The notes beneath the pieces are model-generated. The model ran no database searches and had not been told where the DNA came from. It saw only the letters and a list, made by a program, of their open reading frames with translations. The position numbers were made by a program, and so were the translations under genes. This document shows, one piece after another, positions 8,807 through 17,428 of a DNA stretch of 64,000 nt. The stretch's first letter is position 1; the number at the start of each line of letters is the position of its first letter. Origin of the DNA: Arthrobacter sp. AZCC_0090 (GTDB lineage Bacteria > Actinomycetota > Actinomycetes > Actinomycetales > Micrococcaceae); contig NZ_JACHEE010000014.1 of NCBI RefSeq assembly GCF_014207375.1, forward strand, positions 62,001 through 126,000, in the 5' to 3' direction.

Positions 8807-10162
8807 TTACTTTGAAGCCCGGTCAAGTGAGGCCTGGCCCTTGGTTTGTGCGTCCTTGAGGCGAGCCTGCAGGCTCGAATCGTCCACGGAACCCTTGGAG
8901 AGATCGGGGATCGACTGGACCACTACGTTGACGAGGGCCAACTGAATGTCGCCCCAAGCGCCGGTGAAAGGCGTTGCCTTGGACTTGGCAGCAGTATCGG
9001 CAACCGGTTGGAGCGTTGGGTTACTCAGGGACTTCAGTGCCTCTGCGTTGGCGGGCAGGTCTCCGAAGATCTTCTGGTAGTTCAGCTGCTCGTCCTTGGA
9101 CGTGATGAGGTTGATGTAAGCGAAGGCCAGGTCTTTTTGCTTCGAGTAATCGGCAACAACCACGTTGTCACCGGAGAGGATGCTGGCCGCGTTGGCTGCG
9201 TCGCCCTTCGGAGAGGTCTCGCCCGGGGCCGTGGTCGGCATGGTTGCGTAGGCATACTTACCAGCAACAACGGACTTCTCGAGCGTCGGGACGGAACTTG
9301 AGGTGGTCATCATCAGATAGCCGGCCTTGCCGCTCGCGAATGCCGCCAGGGCGTTGCTGTTGCTCCAGCCAACAGAGGCCGGATCGACAACCTTATCTTT
9401 GGTGAGCCATCCGAAGTACGTTTCGTAGGCCTTCTTGACTGTGGGGTCGTCGAGCTTGAGCGACTTGCCGTCCACCAGCGGATTGCCTGCCTGAACGGAC
9501 ATAGCCCAGATGAATTTCCACGGATCAAAGTTGTCCTTGTACCCGGTGGCAAGGCCGAAAGTACCGGTGCCGGGGTTGGTCATTTTCTTGGCCTGGACTG
9601 CGAGCTCGTCCCAGCTGGTGGCGGGCTTGTCGATTCCGGCGGCCTTCAAAAGGTCCTTGTTGTAGGCCATCACGAACGGCCGGCTGACGAACGGAATGCC
9701 TGCCTGGTGCTGGGCGTCCGGACCGGAGATGCCCAGGGCTGCCTGGTTGAACCGGTCCTTGCCGCCCACTTTCTTCCAGTCGTCGTCGGACAACGTCACG
9801 AAGGCCTTGGTTGCATATGCCGTGGGGGTGAAGGTGGTACCCAGGCTGTAGACGTCCGGACCTTGACCCGACACCACAGAGGTCTGGATCCGGGTCAGTT
9901 CATCGTTGGCCGTCGCGAACGTTTCGAATTCGACGTCGGCGCCGGTCTGTGCCTTGAACTTGGCGGCAATGTCAGTGAACCACTGCTTCTGCTGTGCCGG
10001 ATAGTTTGCGTTGGAGTTGACCAGGACGCTCAGCTTCTTGCCCTTTCCGTCAACGGGGCCGGCGCTCCCCCCGGAGCTGGTGCTCCCGCCTCCGCAGGCG
10101 GTCAAAGCCAGGGCCGCTGCTACTGCAACAGCGGCAAATTTGGCGGACGATGCAAACTTCAT
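8807..10162 (-). CDS. carbohydrate ABC transporter solute-binding lipoprotein
   Basis: The 451-aa protein starts with a short lipoprotein signal ending in the lipobox LTAC (Cys at about residue 23), followed by a Gly/Ser-rich linker. The mature part is a type-1 extracellular solute-binding protein: periodic segments such as GQGPDVYSLGTTF and FVSRPFVMAYNKDLLKAAG are typical of family 1 sugar-binding proteins. ATG at 10162 is chosen because GGGAGG lies 7 nt upstream and the signal peptide starts there. It is the first gene of the operon, transcribed from a promoter overlapped by an inverted repeat. Confidence 0.92.
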   Translation of the reverse strand: MKFASSAKFAAVAVAAALALTACGGGSTSSGGSAGPVDGKGKKLSVLVNSNANYPAQQKQWFTDIAAKFKAQTGADVEFETFATANDELTRIQTSVVSGQGPDVYSLGTTFTPTAYATKAFVTLSDDDWKKVGGKDRFNQAALGISGPDAQHQAGIPFVSRPFVMAYNKDLLKAAGIDKPATSWDELAVQAKKMTNPGTGTFGLATGYKDNFDPWKFIWAMSVQAGNPLVDGKSLKLDDPTVKKAYETYFGWLTKDKVVDPASVGWSNSNALAAFASGKAGYLMMTTSSSVPTLEKSVVAGKYAYATMPTTAPGETSPKGDAANAASILSGDNVVVADYSKQKDLAFAYINLITSKDEQLNYQKIFGDLPANAEALKSLSNPTLQPVADTAAKSKATPFTGAWGDIQLALVNVVVQSIPDLSKGSVDDSSLQARLKDAQTKGQASLDRASK

Positions 10163-10229
10163 TGTTTTCCTCCCTGGAGACCCGATGGCCTCAATGGCGT
10201 GGTGCGCGTCACATCGGGTGATTTCTCCG

Positions 10230-10258
10230 AGTCTAGGCACGCGCAACAAGGATGACAA
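10230..10258 (-). promoter_or_regulatory. promoter of the carbohydrate ABC/dehydrogenase operon
   Basis: On the minus strand, -35 TTGTCA (10253-10258) and -10 TAGACT (10230-10235) are separated by exactly 17 bp. The left arm of a perfect inverted repeat covers the -35 box, which suggests repression by the divergent LacI-family protein. Confidence 0.65.
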
Positions 10259-10280
10259 GCGATTGCCAAAAATTGTCATC
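10251..10280. promoter_or_regulatory. inverted repeat, candidate LacI-family operator
   Basis: GATGACAA (10251-10258) and TTGTCATC (10273-10280) are perfect 8-bp arms separated by 14 bp. Between them lies AAGCGATTGCCA, which partly resembles the LacI-family core with a central CG. The site covers the operon's -35 box and lies about 50 bp before the regulator gene, so one protein could control both directions. Confidence 0.5.
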
Positions 10281-10329
10281 GGTGCTGCAATTGTGGGACA
10301 AGTCACTCGTCGTTGAGGGGCTGCGGCAG

Positions 10330-11370
10330 ATGAGGAACACCCAGACCATGGCAGAACTCCAGCTCCAGTCACCGGGCAAGCAGCCCACTATCCGGGACGT
10401 CGCCGAGCTCGCGGGAGTAGCTACGTCCACTGTCTCGCGGGCCCTGACCAAACCCGGGAGGGTGAACCATGTGACGCGCGAGCGGATCGAAGAGGCAGCC
10501 GCGAAATTGAACTACATTCCAAGCTCGCAGGCCCGCGGGCTCAGTTCCGGACGCACGCAAACGGTCGCCGTCCTGGTTCCGGACATCACCAACCCGTTCT
10601 ACTTCGACATCATCCGCGGCACGCAGCACCAACTCAAGGCCGCAGGCTACACACAGCTGCTCGTCGACACCGAGGAATCAGCGGAGATGGAGGCAGATGC
10701 CCTACAAAAGATGCGCCGCTCAGCGGATGGCTTCATCCTTGCCGCGTCCCGACTGACGGACGAACAGCTCACCGAAGCAGCGGCACAGCAGCCCCTGGTC
10801 ACCATCAACCGGGCTCCCGCCATTGCGCCCACGGTGGTGATCGATACGCCGTCGGCCATCATCCAGGCGCTGGAACACCTGGTCTCACTGGGCCACACGA
10901 GGATTTGCTTCGTCGGTGGCCCGGCTACCTCTTGGTCCAACGCCAAACGGTGGCAGGCGTTCCAGGTCGAGACCAAGGAGCGGGAATTGACCACATCCAG
11001 GGTGGGGCCGTTCGCGCCCAAGACGACATCCGGCGCGGCTGCAGCGGACGCCGCAGTGCACACAGGAGCCACGGCATGCATCGTCTTCAATGACCTGTTG
11101 GCCATAGGCATGCTGCAGCGCTTGCGCGAACGTGGCATCCGGGTGCCAGAAGACATGAGCATTGTGGGTTGCGACGACATCTTCGGAGCCGATTTCTGCA
11201 ACCCGCCGCTGACCACCATGGCATCACCCATCGAACAGGCTGGACGCGTAGCCGTCTCCATGCTCCTTTCCCGGCTGAATCCCCAGTACGGCGGCACCAG
11301 CCGGCGTTTGGCCGTCATGCCCACGCACCTCACTGTTCGTGCGTCGACGGGGCCGGCACCGGAGCGGTAA
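10330..11370 (+). CDS. LacI family transcriptional regulator
   Basis: The 346-aa protein has the LacI helix-turn-helix TIRDVAELAGVATSTVSRAL followed by the hinge ASKLNYIPSSQARGLSSG and a periplasmic-binding-protein-like effector domain (VAVLVPDITNPFYFDIIRG; VGCDDIFGADFCNPPLTT). It is transcribed divergently from the carbohydrate operon at 3912-10162 and is the obvious candidate for its repressor. GAGGGG 9 nt before ATG 10330 supports that start; ATG 10348 is an alternative that keeps the same DNA-binding domain. Confidence 0.9.
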   Translation: MRNTQTMAELQLQSPGKQPTIRDVAELAGVATSTVSRALTKPGRVNHVTRERIEEAAAKLNYIPSSQARGLSSGRTQTVAVLVPDITNPFYFDIIRGTQHQLKAAGYTQLLVDTEESAEMEADALQKMRRSADGFILAASRLTDEQLTEAAAQQPLVTINRAPAIAPTVVIDTPSAIIQALEHLVSLGHTRICFVGGPATSWSNAKRWQAFQVETKERELTTSRVGPFAPKTTSGAAAADAAVHTGATACIVFNDLLAIGMLQRLRERGIRVPEDMSIVGCDDIFGADFCNPPLTTMASPIEQAGRVAVSMLLSRLNPQYGGTSRRLAVMPTHLTVRASTGPAPER

Positions 11371-11408
11371 ATAGCCCGGGTGCGCGGCATGCGCATGAAG
11401 TGACACAG

Positions 11409-11438
11409 TTGAGTGTTTCAAGCACTCATTACTAGTGT
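11409..11438 (+). promoter_or_regulatory. promoter of nadE (TTGAGT-18-TAGTGT), leaderless
   Basis: -35 TTGAGT (11409-11414) and -10 TAGTGT (11433-11438) are spaced 18 bp. The -10 box ends 7 nt before the nadE ATG, so the transcript should begin at or next to the start codon. Confidence 0.6.
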
Positions 11439-11445
11439 TGGAGAC

Positions 11446-12267
11446 ATGCGCACACTCCAGGCCACGATCATTGCGGAAATGGGCGTCCAGCCCCGGATCG
11501 ACCCTGCCGAGGAGGTCCGCAAACGCGTCACGTTCTTGAAGGAGTACCTCAAGGCCACGCAAACCAAGGGCTTCGTCCTTGGTATCTCCGGCGGGCTGGA
11601 CTCCTCCCTCGCCGGGCGGCTCGCACAGCTGGCCGTCGAGGAACTCGAAACCGAGGGCATCGAGGCGAACTTTGTAGCGGTTCGGCTCCCCTATGGCACC
11701 CAGCACGACGAGGACGACGCCCAGGCCGCGCTGGACTTCATCCAGGCCAAGACCGAATGGACGTTCAACATCTCCCGGGCCGTTGACGGCTTCGAGGACG
11801 AGTTCGAAAAGACCACGGGCGCGCGCATCTCGGACTTCCACAAGGGCAACACGAAGGCCCGGGCACGCATGACCGCCCAGTACGCCCTCGCCGGCGAATA
11901 CAACTACCTGGTGATCGGCACGGACCACGGAGCCGAGTCCGTCACCGGATTCTTCACCAAGTTCGGCGACGGGGGCGCGGACATCCTGCCGCTTTTCGGC
12001 CTGAACAAGCGGCAGAACCGCGCGCTCCTCGCGGAACTGGGGGCCCCTGCGCGGGTTTGGGAGAAGATTCCGACGGCGGACCTCCTCGACGGCACGCCCG
12101 GACGCACCGACGAGGATGAACTCGGTGTCAGCTACGACCAGATCGACGATTACCTTGAGGGCCGTGACATCCCCGAAGCCGCCGCAATGGTGATCGAGCA
12201 GAAGTACCTGCGGACCAAGCACAAGCGGACCGTTCCGGTCACCATTTTCGACACCTGGTGGAAGTAG
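11446..12267 (+). CDS. nadE: ammonia-dependent NAD+ synthetase
   Basis: This enzyme amidates deamido-NAD+ to NAD+ with ATP and ammonia, the last step of NAD synthesis. The ATP-pyrophosphatase P-loop LGISGGLDSSLAGRLAQ is at about residues 46-62, and the conserved VIGTDHGAESVTGFFTKFGDGGADI and LGVSYDQIDDYL segments are present. At 273 aa it matches the length of the glutaminase-less bacterial type. The ATG at 11446 matches the family N-terminus and sits 7 nt after a -10 box, so the earlier in-frame ATG at 11413 is unlikely. Confidence 0.95.
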   Translation: MRTLQATIIAEMGVQPRIDPAEEVRKRVTFLKEYLKATQTKGFVLGISGGLDSSLAGRLAQLAVEELETEGIEANFVAVRLPYGTQHDEDDAQAALDFIQAKTEWTFNISRAVDGFEDEFEKTTGARISDFHKGNTKARARMTAQYALAGEYNYLVIGTDHGAESVTGFFTKFGDGGADILPLFGLNKRQNRALLAELGAPARVWEKIPTADLLDGTPGRTDEDELGVSYDQIDDYLEGRDIPEAAAMVIEQKYLRTKHKRTVPVTIFDTWWK

Positions 12268-12302
12268 CAGTCGCCTGAACCCCGGGCCTCCGTCACGCTG
12301 AG

Positions 12303-12376
12303 CGACTTTTTGCAGCGCACGACGGCGGCCTGCCGCGCCGTTGCTGGGGCGCCGCCGTCGTAATCCCGCAAAAGCG
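12303..12376. terminator. long hairpin after nadE
   Basis: Inner arms ACGACGGCGGC (12318-12328) and GCCGCCGTCGT (12350-12360) pair perfectly, and outer CTTTTTGC/GCAAAAG segments can extend the stem. It follows the nadE stop by about 35 bp, as expected of a terminator. Confidence 0.5.
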
Positions 12377-12438
12377 TGCCCGGCGTGACGGGACGCAGCC
12401 GCAAAACACCGCCTCTTCCAAACCCTTGGATGTCCTAG

Positions 12439-12444
12439 TATATT
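12439..12444 (+). promoter_or_regulatory. -10 box for the acyl-CoA synthetase gene
   Basis: TAGTATATT lies 75-84 bp before the ATG at 12519; TATATT (or the overlapping TAGTAT) is a good -10. No strong -35 is evident. The remaining leader of about 70 nt ends in a GAAAGG ribosome site. Confidence 0.4.
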
Positions 12445-12518
12445 GCAGGTGAGGCGGATCACACGGCCAACTTGTCCCGGTCCGCACAGATCCCGTCCGC
12501 GCAGGCGAAAGGCAGACA

Positions 12519-14258
12519 ATGACAGTCACCGACGACTTCCGCGCAGCCCGCGACCGGCTCCTCGAGCTGCGCACTGACTACTCCCAGGCACACAGCGAGT
12601 TCCAGTGGCCCCGCTTCAGTGAGTTCAACTTCGCCCTCGACTGGTTCGACCAGATCGCAGCCAACCCCGGCACCGCCAACAATCCTGCGCTGGTCATCGT
12701 CGAACAGGACGGAAGTTCCACGCGCCGCAGCTTCTCGGAGCTCTCTGCACGGTCCTCGCAGCTTGCCAACTGGCTCCGAGGGAAGGGCGTCCGCCGTGGC
12801 GACCGTATGATCATCATGCTAGGCAACCAGGTGGAGCTGTGGGAACTCATGCTCGCCGGGATCAAACTCGGACTGGTCCTGATCCCCACTACCACGCTCA
12901 TGGGCCCACGTGACATCGCAGATCGCGTGGAGCGCGGCGGCGCCCGCTGGGCCGCCGTCGGGACCGCTAACATCGCCAAGTTCGCCGAGGTGCCGGGCGA
13001 CTACGCCCTGATTGAAGTGGGCGACGGCGGCAAGGGCACCGAATCGGGCAGCCCGCGCGGCGCAGCCCTCCAGTACGCCGAATCCGACTCGGCCGAGACC
13101 GAATTCATCCCGGATGCCCCCACTGCCGCCGACGAAACGATGCTCCTCTACTTCACGTCGGGCACCACCTCCCGGGCCAAGCTGGTGGAGCACACCCACA
13201 CGTCGTACCCCGTAGGGCACCTCTCCACGATGTATTGGATCGGCCTGGAACCCGGGGATGTCCACCTCAATGTGGCCTCCCCCGGCTGGGCAAAACACGC
13301 GTGGTCCAACGTTTTCACGCCGTGGATCGCCGAGGCCTGCGTTTTCGTTTACAACTACGATCGCTTCGACGCGAAGGCCCTCATGGAACAGATGGAGCGC
13401 GAGCGAGTCACGAGTTTCTGTGCTCCGCCCACCGTATGGCGCATGCTCATCCAGGCGGACCTGACCCTACTGAAGACTCCGCCCACCAAGGTGGTTTCGG
13501 CTGGCGAACCGCTCAACGCCGAGGTGATCGGGCAAGTGGAGAGGGCTTGGGGCCAGACCATCCGCGACGGCTTCGGACAAACGGAATCGACGGTCCAGGT
13601 CGCGAACACCCCGGGACAGCCGGTCAAGACCGGCTCCATGGGACGGCCGCTGCCGGGCTACGACGTCGTGCTTGTGGACCCGGCCACCGGCGAAGAGGCC
13701 GACGACGGCGAGCTGTGCTTGCGTTTGGACCCCCGGCCCGCGGGACTCATGAAGTCCTACTTCGGCGATCCTGACAAGACGGCCGAAGCCTTCCGCGACG
13801 GCTACTACCACACGGGCGACATGGCCAGCCGGGACGAGAACGGCGTCATCACCTACGTCGGACGCGGCGACGACGTCTTCAAGTCCTCTGACTACCGCTT
13901 GTCACCCTTCGAGCTCGAAAGCGTCCTGATCGAACACCCCGCAGTGGCGGAGGCCGCCGTCGTGCCTTCTCCGGATCCGGTCAAGCTCTCGGTACCCAAG
14001 GCATTCGTGGTGCTGGCCGCAGGGTACGAGCCCGGTCCGGCCGTGGCTGAGGACATCCTCAGGTACTGCCGGCAGCATCTGGCGCCGTTTAAGCGCATCC
14101 GTCGGCTCGAATTCGGCGAGTTGCCGAAGACGATTTCCGGCAAGATTCGGCGTGTCGAACTTCGAGGCACGGAGGTAGCCCGCCACGGCGACGGCCCGCT
14201 ACCTGCCGGCCTGGGCGTCGAGTACACCGAGGACGAGTTCCCGAGCCTGAAAGAATAG
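12519..14258 (+). CDS. AMP-forming acyl-CoA synthetase
   Basis: The 579-aa enzyme belongs to the ANL superfamily. Motifs appear in order: LLYFTSGTTSRAKLVEHTH (phosphate loop), DGFGQTESTV (adenine/acid pocket), YYHTGDMASRDENGVITYVGR (AMP ribose and hinge), and PKTISGKIRR with the C-terminal catalytic lysine. Overall it resembles medium-chain or aromatic acyl-CoA synthetases more than acetyl-CoA synthetase, which is about 650 aa. It is followed 29 bp later by a MarR regulator in the same direction, suggesting control by the acid or its CoA ester. The exact substrate is not determined. Confidence 0.88.
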   Translation: MTVTDDFRAARDRLLELRTDYSQAHSEFQWPRFSEFNFALDWFDQIAANPGTANNPALVIVEQDGSSTRRSFSELSARSSQLANWLRGKGVRRGDRMIIMLGNQVELWELMLAGIKLGLVLIPTTTLMGPRDIADRVERGGARWAAVGTANIAKFAEVPGDYALIEVGDGGKGTESGSPRGAALQYAESDSAETEFIPDAPTAADETMLLYFTSGTTSRAKLVEHTHTSYPVGHLSTMYWIGLEPGDVHLNVASPGWAKHAWSNVFTPWIAEACVFVYNYDRFDAKALMEQMERERVTSFCAPPTVWRMLIQADLTLLKTPPTKVVSAGEPLNAEVIGQVERAWGQTIRDGFGQTESTVQVANTPGQPVKTGSMGRPLPGYDVVLVDPATGEEADDGELCLRLDPRPAGLMKSYFGDPDKTAEAFRDGYYHTGDMASRDENGVITYVGRGDDVFKSSDYRLSPFELESVLIEHPAVAEAAVVPSPDPVKLSVPKAFVVLAAGYEPGPAVAEDILRYCRQHLAPFKRIRRLEFGELPKTISGKIRRVELRGTEVARHGDGPLPAGLGVEYTEDEFPSLKE

Positions 14259-14287
14259 GCAGCCACCAACCAATGTCAGGAGGCACC

Positions 14288-14797
14288 GTGGGCAGCCCGC
14301 TCCCCCGCGACCCCATCGCCGACGCCCAGCGAAACTGGGAACGCCACGGCTGGGGCGAAGTCGCCGCGCCCATGGCGGCCATCACCGCGATCATGCGCAC
14401 CCAGCAGATCCTGCTGGCCCGGATCGAAGGCGTGTTGAAGCCGTTCGGCCTCACCTTCGCGCGTTACGAGCTCTTGGCGCTGCTCAGTTTCGCCCGCAGC
14501 GGCGCGCTGCCCATGAACAAAGCCAGTGCCCTGCTCCAGGTGCATCCGACGTCGGTCACCAACGCCGTCGACCGCCTCGAAAAGGCCGCCCTCGTCCTCC
14601 GATCCCCGCACCCCACGGACGGGCGCACCACGCTGATCGAGCTCACCGCGGAGGGCCGCACCCTCGCGAAGCGCGCGACGGCGGCACTCAACAGCGAGGT
14701 GTTCGGCCAGTCCGGTTTCGGCGACGAAGACGTGGAGCACCTGATCCGCGTCCTGGGAGACTTCCGCAAGGCCGCGGGCGACTTCACGGACGGCTGA
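14288..14797 (+). CDS. MarR family transcriptional regulator
   Basis: The 169-aa protein has a winged helix-turn-helix: MNKASALLQVHPTSVTNAVDRLEKAALVLRSPHPTDGRTT includes the recognition helix and the wing with its DGR motif, and the C-terminal helix can mediate dimerisation. The start is taken as GTG 14288, preceded by AGGAGG, rather than ATG 14273, which lies before that ribosome site. It follows the acyl-CoA synthetase and probably senses its substrate or product. Confidence 0.88.
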   Translation: MGSPLPRDPIADAQRNWERHGWGEVAAPMAAITAIMRTQQILLARIEGVLKPFGLTFARYELLALLSFARSGALPMNKASALLQVHPTSVTNAVDRLEKAALVLRSPHPTDGRTTLIELTAEGRTLAKRATAALNSEVFGQSGFGDEDVEHLIRVLGDFRKAAGDFTDG

Positions 14798-14963
14798 CGC
14801 GTTGCCTGTGTCGAGTGACGCCCCATGTCGTCCCCCGGGGCAACACCCCCCATCGTTTCCCCCACAGGCGCGGCGCCCCACAGTTCGGACTTTCTGCGTC
14901 ATCCAGGCTTGCCTGCCGGCGCCGGCTGCTAGGCTCCGGTTCTGAACTTCCAGGAGGAACACT

Positions 14964-15638
14964 GTGGGCTTTGCCGAAGTACTCAGGAACAACTGCGCCG
15001 CAGATTGGGACGCAGCCGTCAACCATCCGTTCGTGGATCAGCTCTTGGACGGGAGCCTTTCCGACGATGACCTGCGCCGCTACCTCGTGCAGGATTACCA
15101 GTTCTGCGATGCGTTCACAGCGCTCCTAGGCCAGGCAGTTGCCTCATCACCGTCGCTTCCTTCGCGGCTCGTGTTCGCACGGGTGCTCGGGGCTTTCGCC
15201 TCGGACGAGAACACGTACTTCCAGGATTGCCTTGAGGAGTTATCCGTACCTGAGTCCGACCGGATAGCGCCTTCACTGGGTCCTGTGACCCGCGACTTCG
15301 ATGCCCTCATGCGGAGCGCTATCGCCACGCGCTCCTACCCGGACGTGTTGGCTGTGGTACTGGTGGCGGAATGGTTGTACGGCGACTGGGCGACCCGGGC
15401 CGGCGACCCCGCTCTATGGCCGACAGCAGCGAAGCATTCGGAGTGGATCCGCCTGCACAACAACCCCGAGTACAACACGTGGGTTGAGTGGTTGCGGGCA
15501 GAGTTCAACGCCGTCGAGCCCGTCTCGGCCGAAGGCCGTGCCCGCGTGGCCGGGACGTTCGCCGAGGCCGTCCGGCTGGAACGCGCATTCTTCGACGCAG
15601 CGCTGGTCCCTGCGGACAGCCATGCTGAGGCCCGTTAG
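14964..15638 (+). CDS. TenA/THI-4/PqqC-like protein
   Basis: The 224-aa protein follows the all-helical TenA pattern: HPFVDQLLDGSLSDDDLRRYLVQDYQFCDAF at the N-terminus, and LVAEWLYGDWATRAG with the conserved acidic residue, then WVEWL and ERAFFDAAL near the end. TenA enzymes (thiaminase II) hydrolyse thiamin pyrimidine breakdown products during salvage. The usual active-site cysteine is not obvious at its expected place, so it may belong to the TenA_E-like branch. GTG at 14964 is preceded by AGGAGG at 6 nt. No thiamin genes are adjacent. Confidence 0.75.
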   Translation: MGFAEVLRNNCAADWDAAVNHPFVDQLLDGSLSDDDLRRYLVQDYQFCDAFTALLGQAVASSPSLPSRLVFARVLGAFASDENTYFQDCLEELSVPESDRIAPSLGPVTRDFDALMRSAIATRSYPDVLAVVLVAEWLYGDWATRAGDPALWPTAAKHSEWIRLHNNPEYNTWVEWLRAEFNAVEPVSAEGRARVAGTFAEAVRLERAFFDAALVPADSHAEAR

Positions 15639-15780
15639 CCCCCTCCTGCGGATGGCGTATTCGAGTTCGATCAACCCCTGGTCCCTAGCTCTTCGCTCCG
15701 GCGAGGCCCAGCAGCGAGCCTTCGGATTCCACGCAGGACCGCATGGTGAGATTCTCATATCAAATAATGAGACGATGATT

Positions 15781-15786
15781 TAGTGT
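15781..15786 (+). promoter_or_regulatory. -10 box (TAGTGT) for leaderless rhodanese gene
   Basis: TAGTGT ends 7 nt before ATG 15794. This favours ATG 15794 over the in-frame GTG at 15788, which would lie upstream of the predicted transcription start. An AT-rich stretch with CTCAT/ATGAG lies just upstream. Confidence 0.5.
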
Positions 15787-15793
15787 CGTGGGT

Positions 15794-16621
15794 ATGAAAC
15801 GTGAAGCCGTGGAACCCTTTGTCGACGTCGAATGGTGCAAGCAAAACCGTCGCCGCGTGGTGCTGGCGGATGTGCGCTGGTACCTCGACGGCAGCCCTGG
15901 CCGGGAGGCCTACGACGGCGGGCATATCCCCGGGGCCGTTTTCGTCGACCTGGATCGATGGCTTTCGGCTGAAGGCTCGCCGCTCGAAGGACGGAACCCG
16001 CTGCCTGCCCCGCATGATTTTGCCCTCGGGATGCGGGAAGTGGGAATCAGCGACGATGACATCGTGGTCGCGTATGACGACGCCGGCGGAGTCATCGCCG
16101 CACGCTTAGTCTGGATGCTGCGCGCCACAGGTCACAATTCGGCAATTCTGGATGGCGGCATGGCCAGCTATAAAGGGCCCCTGGAAACCGAACATCCTTC
16201 GAGGCCCACCGGACATTTCACCGCCAAACCGTGGCCCAGCGCCCGACTGGCCGAAATCCACGAGCTCTCAACCGAAGCAAATCTCGTGGTGGACGCACGC
16301 AACCGCGACCGCTTCGAAGGCAAGCAGGACCCCATCGATCCCAGGCCGGGGCATGTCCCGGGCGCGCGCAACGTACCGTGCAGGGAGAACCTGGATGCTT
16401 CCGGGAAACTGCACAGCAAGGCTGAGTTGCTGCGCATCTTCGCTGCGGCAGGCATCGCATCGGCCGAGAACGTCATCAGCTATTGCGGCTCCGGAGTGAC
16501 GGCTTGCCACAATCTTTTGGCCCTGGAATTCGCCGGCCTCGGACGCGGCAGGCTCTTCACGGGCGGGTGGTCCCAATACGGCCACGCGCTCGAACTCCCG
16601 GTCGAGCTTGGACCCGCGTAG
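15794..16621 (+). CDS. sseA: thiosulfate/3-mercaptopyruvate sulfurtransferase
   Basis: The 275-aa protein has two rhodanese domains. The N-terminal one is inactive (DGGHIPGAVFVDLD, then VAYDDAGG in place of a cysteine loop). The C-terminal one carries the catalytic Cys in YCGSGVTACHN near residue 230. The CGSGVTA loop resembles those of SseA-type enzymes, which transfer sulfur to cyanide or thiols; loop reading alone cannot separate thiosulfate from mercaptopyruvate specificity. It converges on the enoyl-CoA hydratase gene, with only 16 bp between them. Confidence 0.88.
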   Translation: MKREAVEPFVDVEWCKQNRRRVVLADVRWYLDGSPGREAYDGGHIPGAVFVDLDRWLSAEGSPLEGRNPLPAPHDFALGMREVGISDDDIVVAYDDAGGVIAARLVWMLRATGHNSAILDGGMASYKGPLETEHPSRPTGHFTAKPWPSARLAEIHELSTEANLVVDARNRDRFEGKQDPIDPRPGHVPGARNVPCRENLDASGKLHSKAELLRIFAAAGIASAENVISYCGSGVTACHNLLALEFAGLGRGRLFTGGWSQYGHALELPVELGPA

Positions 16622-16637
16622 CAGGGCCCGTGGGGAC

Positions 16638-17417
16638 TCAGCGCTGCTTGAACTCCGGCTGGCGCTTCTCGGTGAACGCGGCCATGCCTTCCTTCTGGTC
16701 CTCGGTGGCGAACAATGAGTGGAAGACACGACGCTCAAACAGGACACCCTGGGACAGGCCGGTTTCGAAGGTAGCGTTGACGGCTTCCTTGGCAACCATG
16801 GCAACCGGTTTGGACTTGGAAGCAATCACCTCGGCGGCCTTGAGCGCCTCCTCCACCACGGAATCAGCCGATACTACGCGGGAAACGAGTCCCGCCCGCT
16901 CGGCTTCCTCTGCATCCATGAACCGCCCAGTGAGGATCATGTCCATCGCTTTGGCCTTGCCCACGGCGCGGGTGAGCCGCTGCGAGCCGCCCATGCCCGG
17001 AATCACACCGAGGTTGATCTCCGGCTGACCGAACTTGGCGTTGTCCCCGGCAATGATGAAATCGCACATCATGGCCAATTCGCAGCCGCCGCCCAAGGCA
17101 AAGCCGGACACCGCGGCAATCACGGGAATGCGCAAGCGGGTGAGGTTCTCCCAGCCGCGGAACCAGTCGGCTGCGTACATCTCCATGTACCCCTTGGAGG
17201 CCATCTCCTTGATGTCCGCTCCAGCGGCGAACGCCTTCTCGGAGCCGGTGATCACCACCGCGCCGACACCAGGATCGCAATCCATCGCGGAAACAGAAGC
17301 CACCAACTCATCCATGGTGGCCTGGTTCAACGCATTGAGCGCCTTGGGCCGGTTCAGGGTCACCAGGCCCACCCGTCCACGGAGTTCCACCAGGATGTTT
17401 TCGTACTGCTGCGCCAA
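16638..17417 (-). CDS. enoyl-CoA hydratase
   Basis: The 259-aa crotonase-fold enzyme contains GLVTLNRPKALNALN, the oxyanion-hole segment EKAFAAGADIKEMASKG and CELAMMCDFIIAGDNAKFGQPEINLGVIPGMGG with both catalytic glutamates of short-chain hydratases. It is the last gene of the valine-degradation operon and would hydrate methacrylyl-CoA. The start is uncertain: TTG 17417 has AAAAGGGG 6 nt upstream, while a further TTG at 17444 lies inside a tandem repeat and is less likely. Confidence 0.88.
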   Translation of the reverse strand: MAQQYENILVELRGRVGLVTLNRPKALNALNQATMDELVASVSAMDCDPGVGAVVITGSEKAFAAGADIKEMASKGYMEMYAADWFRGWENLTRLRIPVIAAVSGFALGGGCELAMMCDFIIAGDNAKFGQPEINLGVIPGMGGSQRLTRAVGKAKAMDMILTGRFMDAEEAERAGLVSRVVSADSVVEEALKAAEVIASKSKPVAMVAKEAVNATFETGLSQGVLFERRVFHSLFATEDQKEGMAAFTEKRQPEFKQR

Positions 17418-17428
17418 GCCGTGCCCCT

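Noticed and set aside
11224..12519. 431-codon minus-strand frame over nadE
   Set aside because: Opposite a highly conserved gene, no motif.
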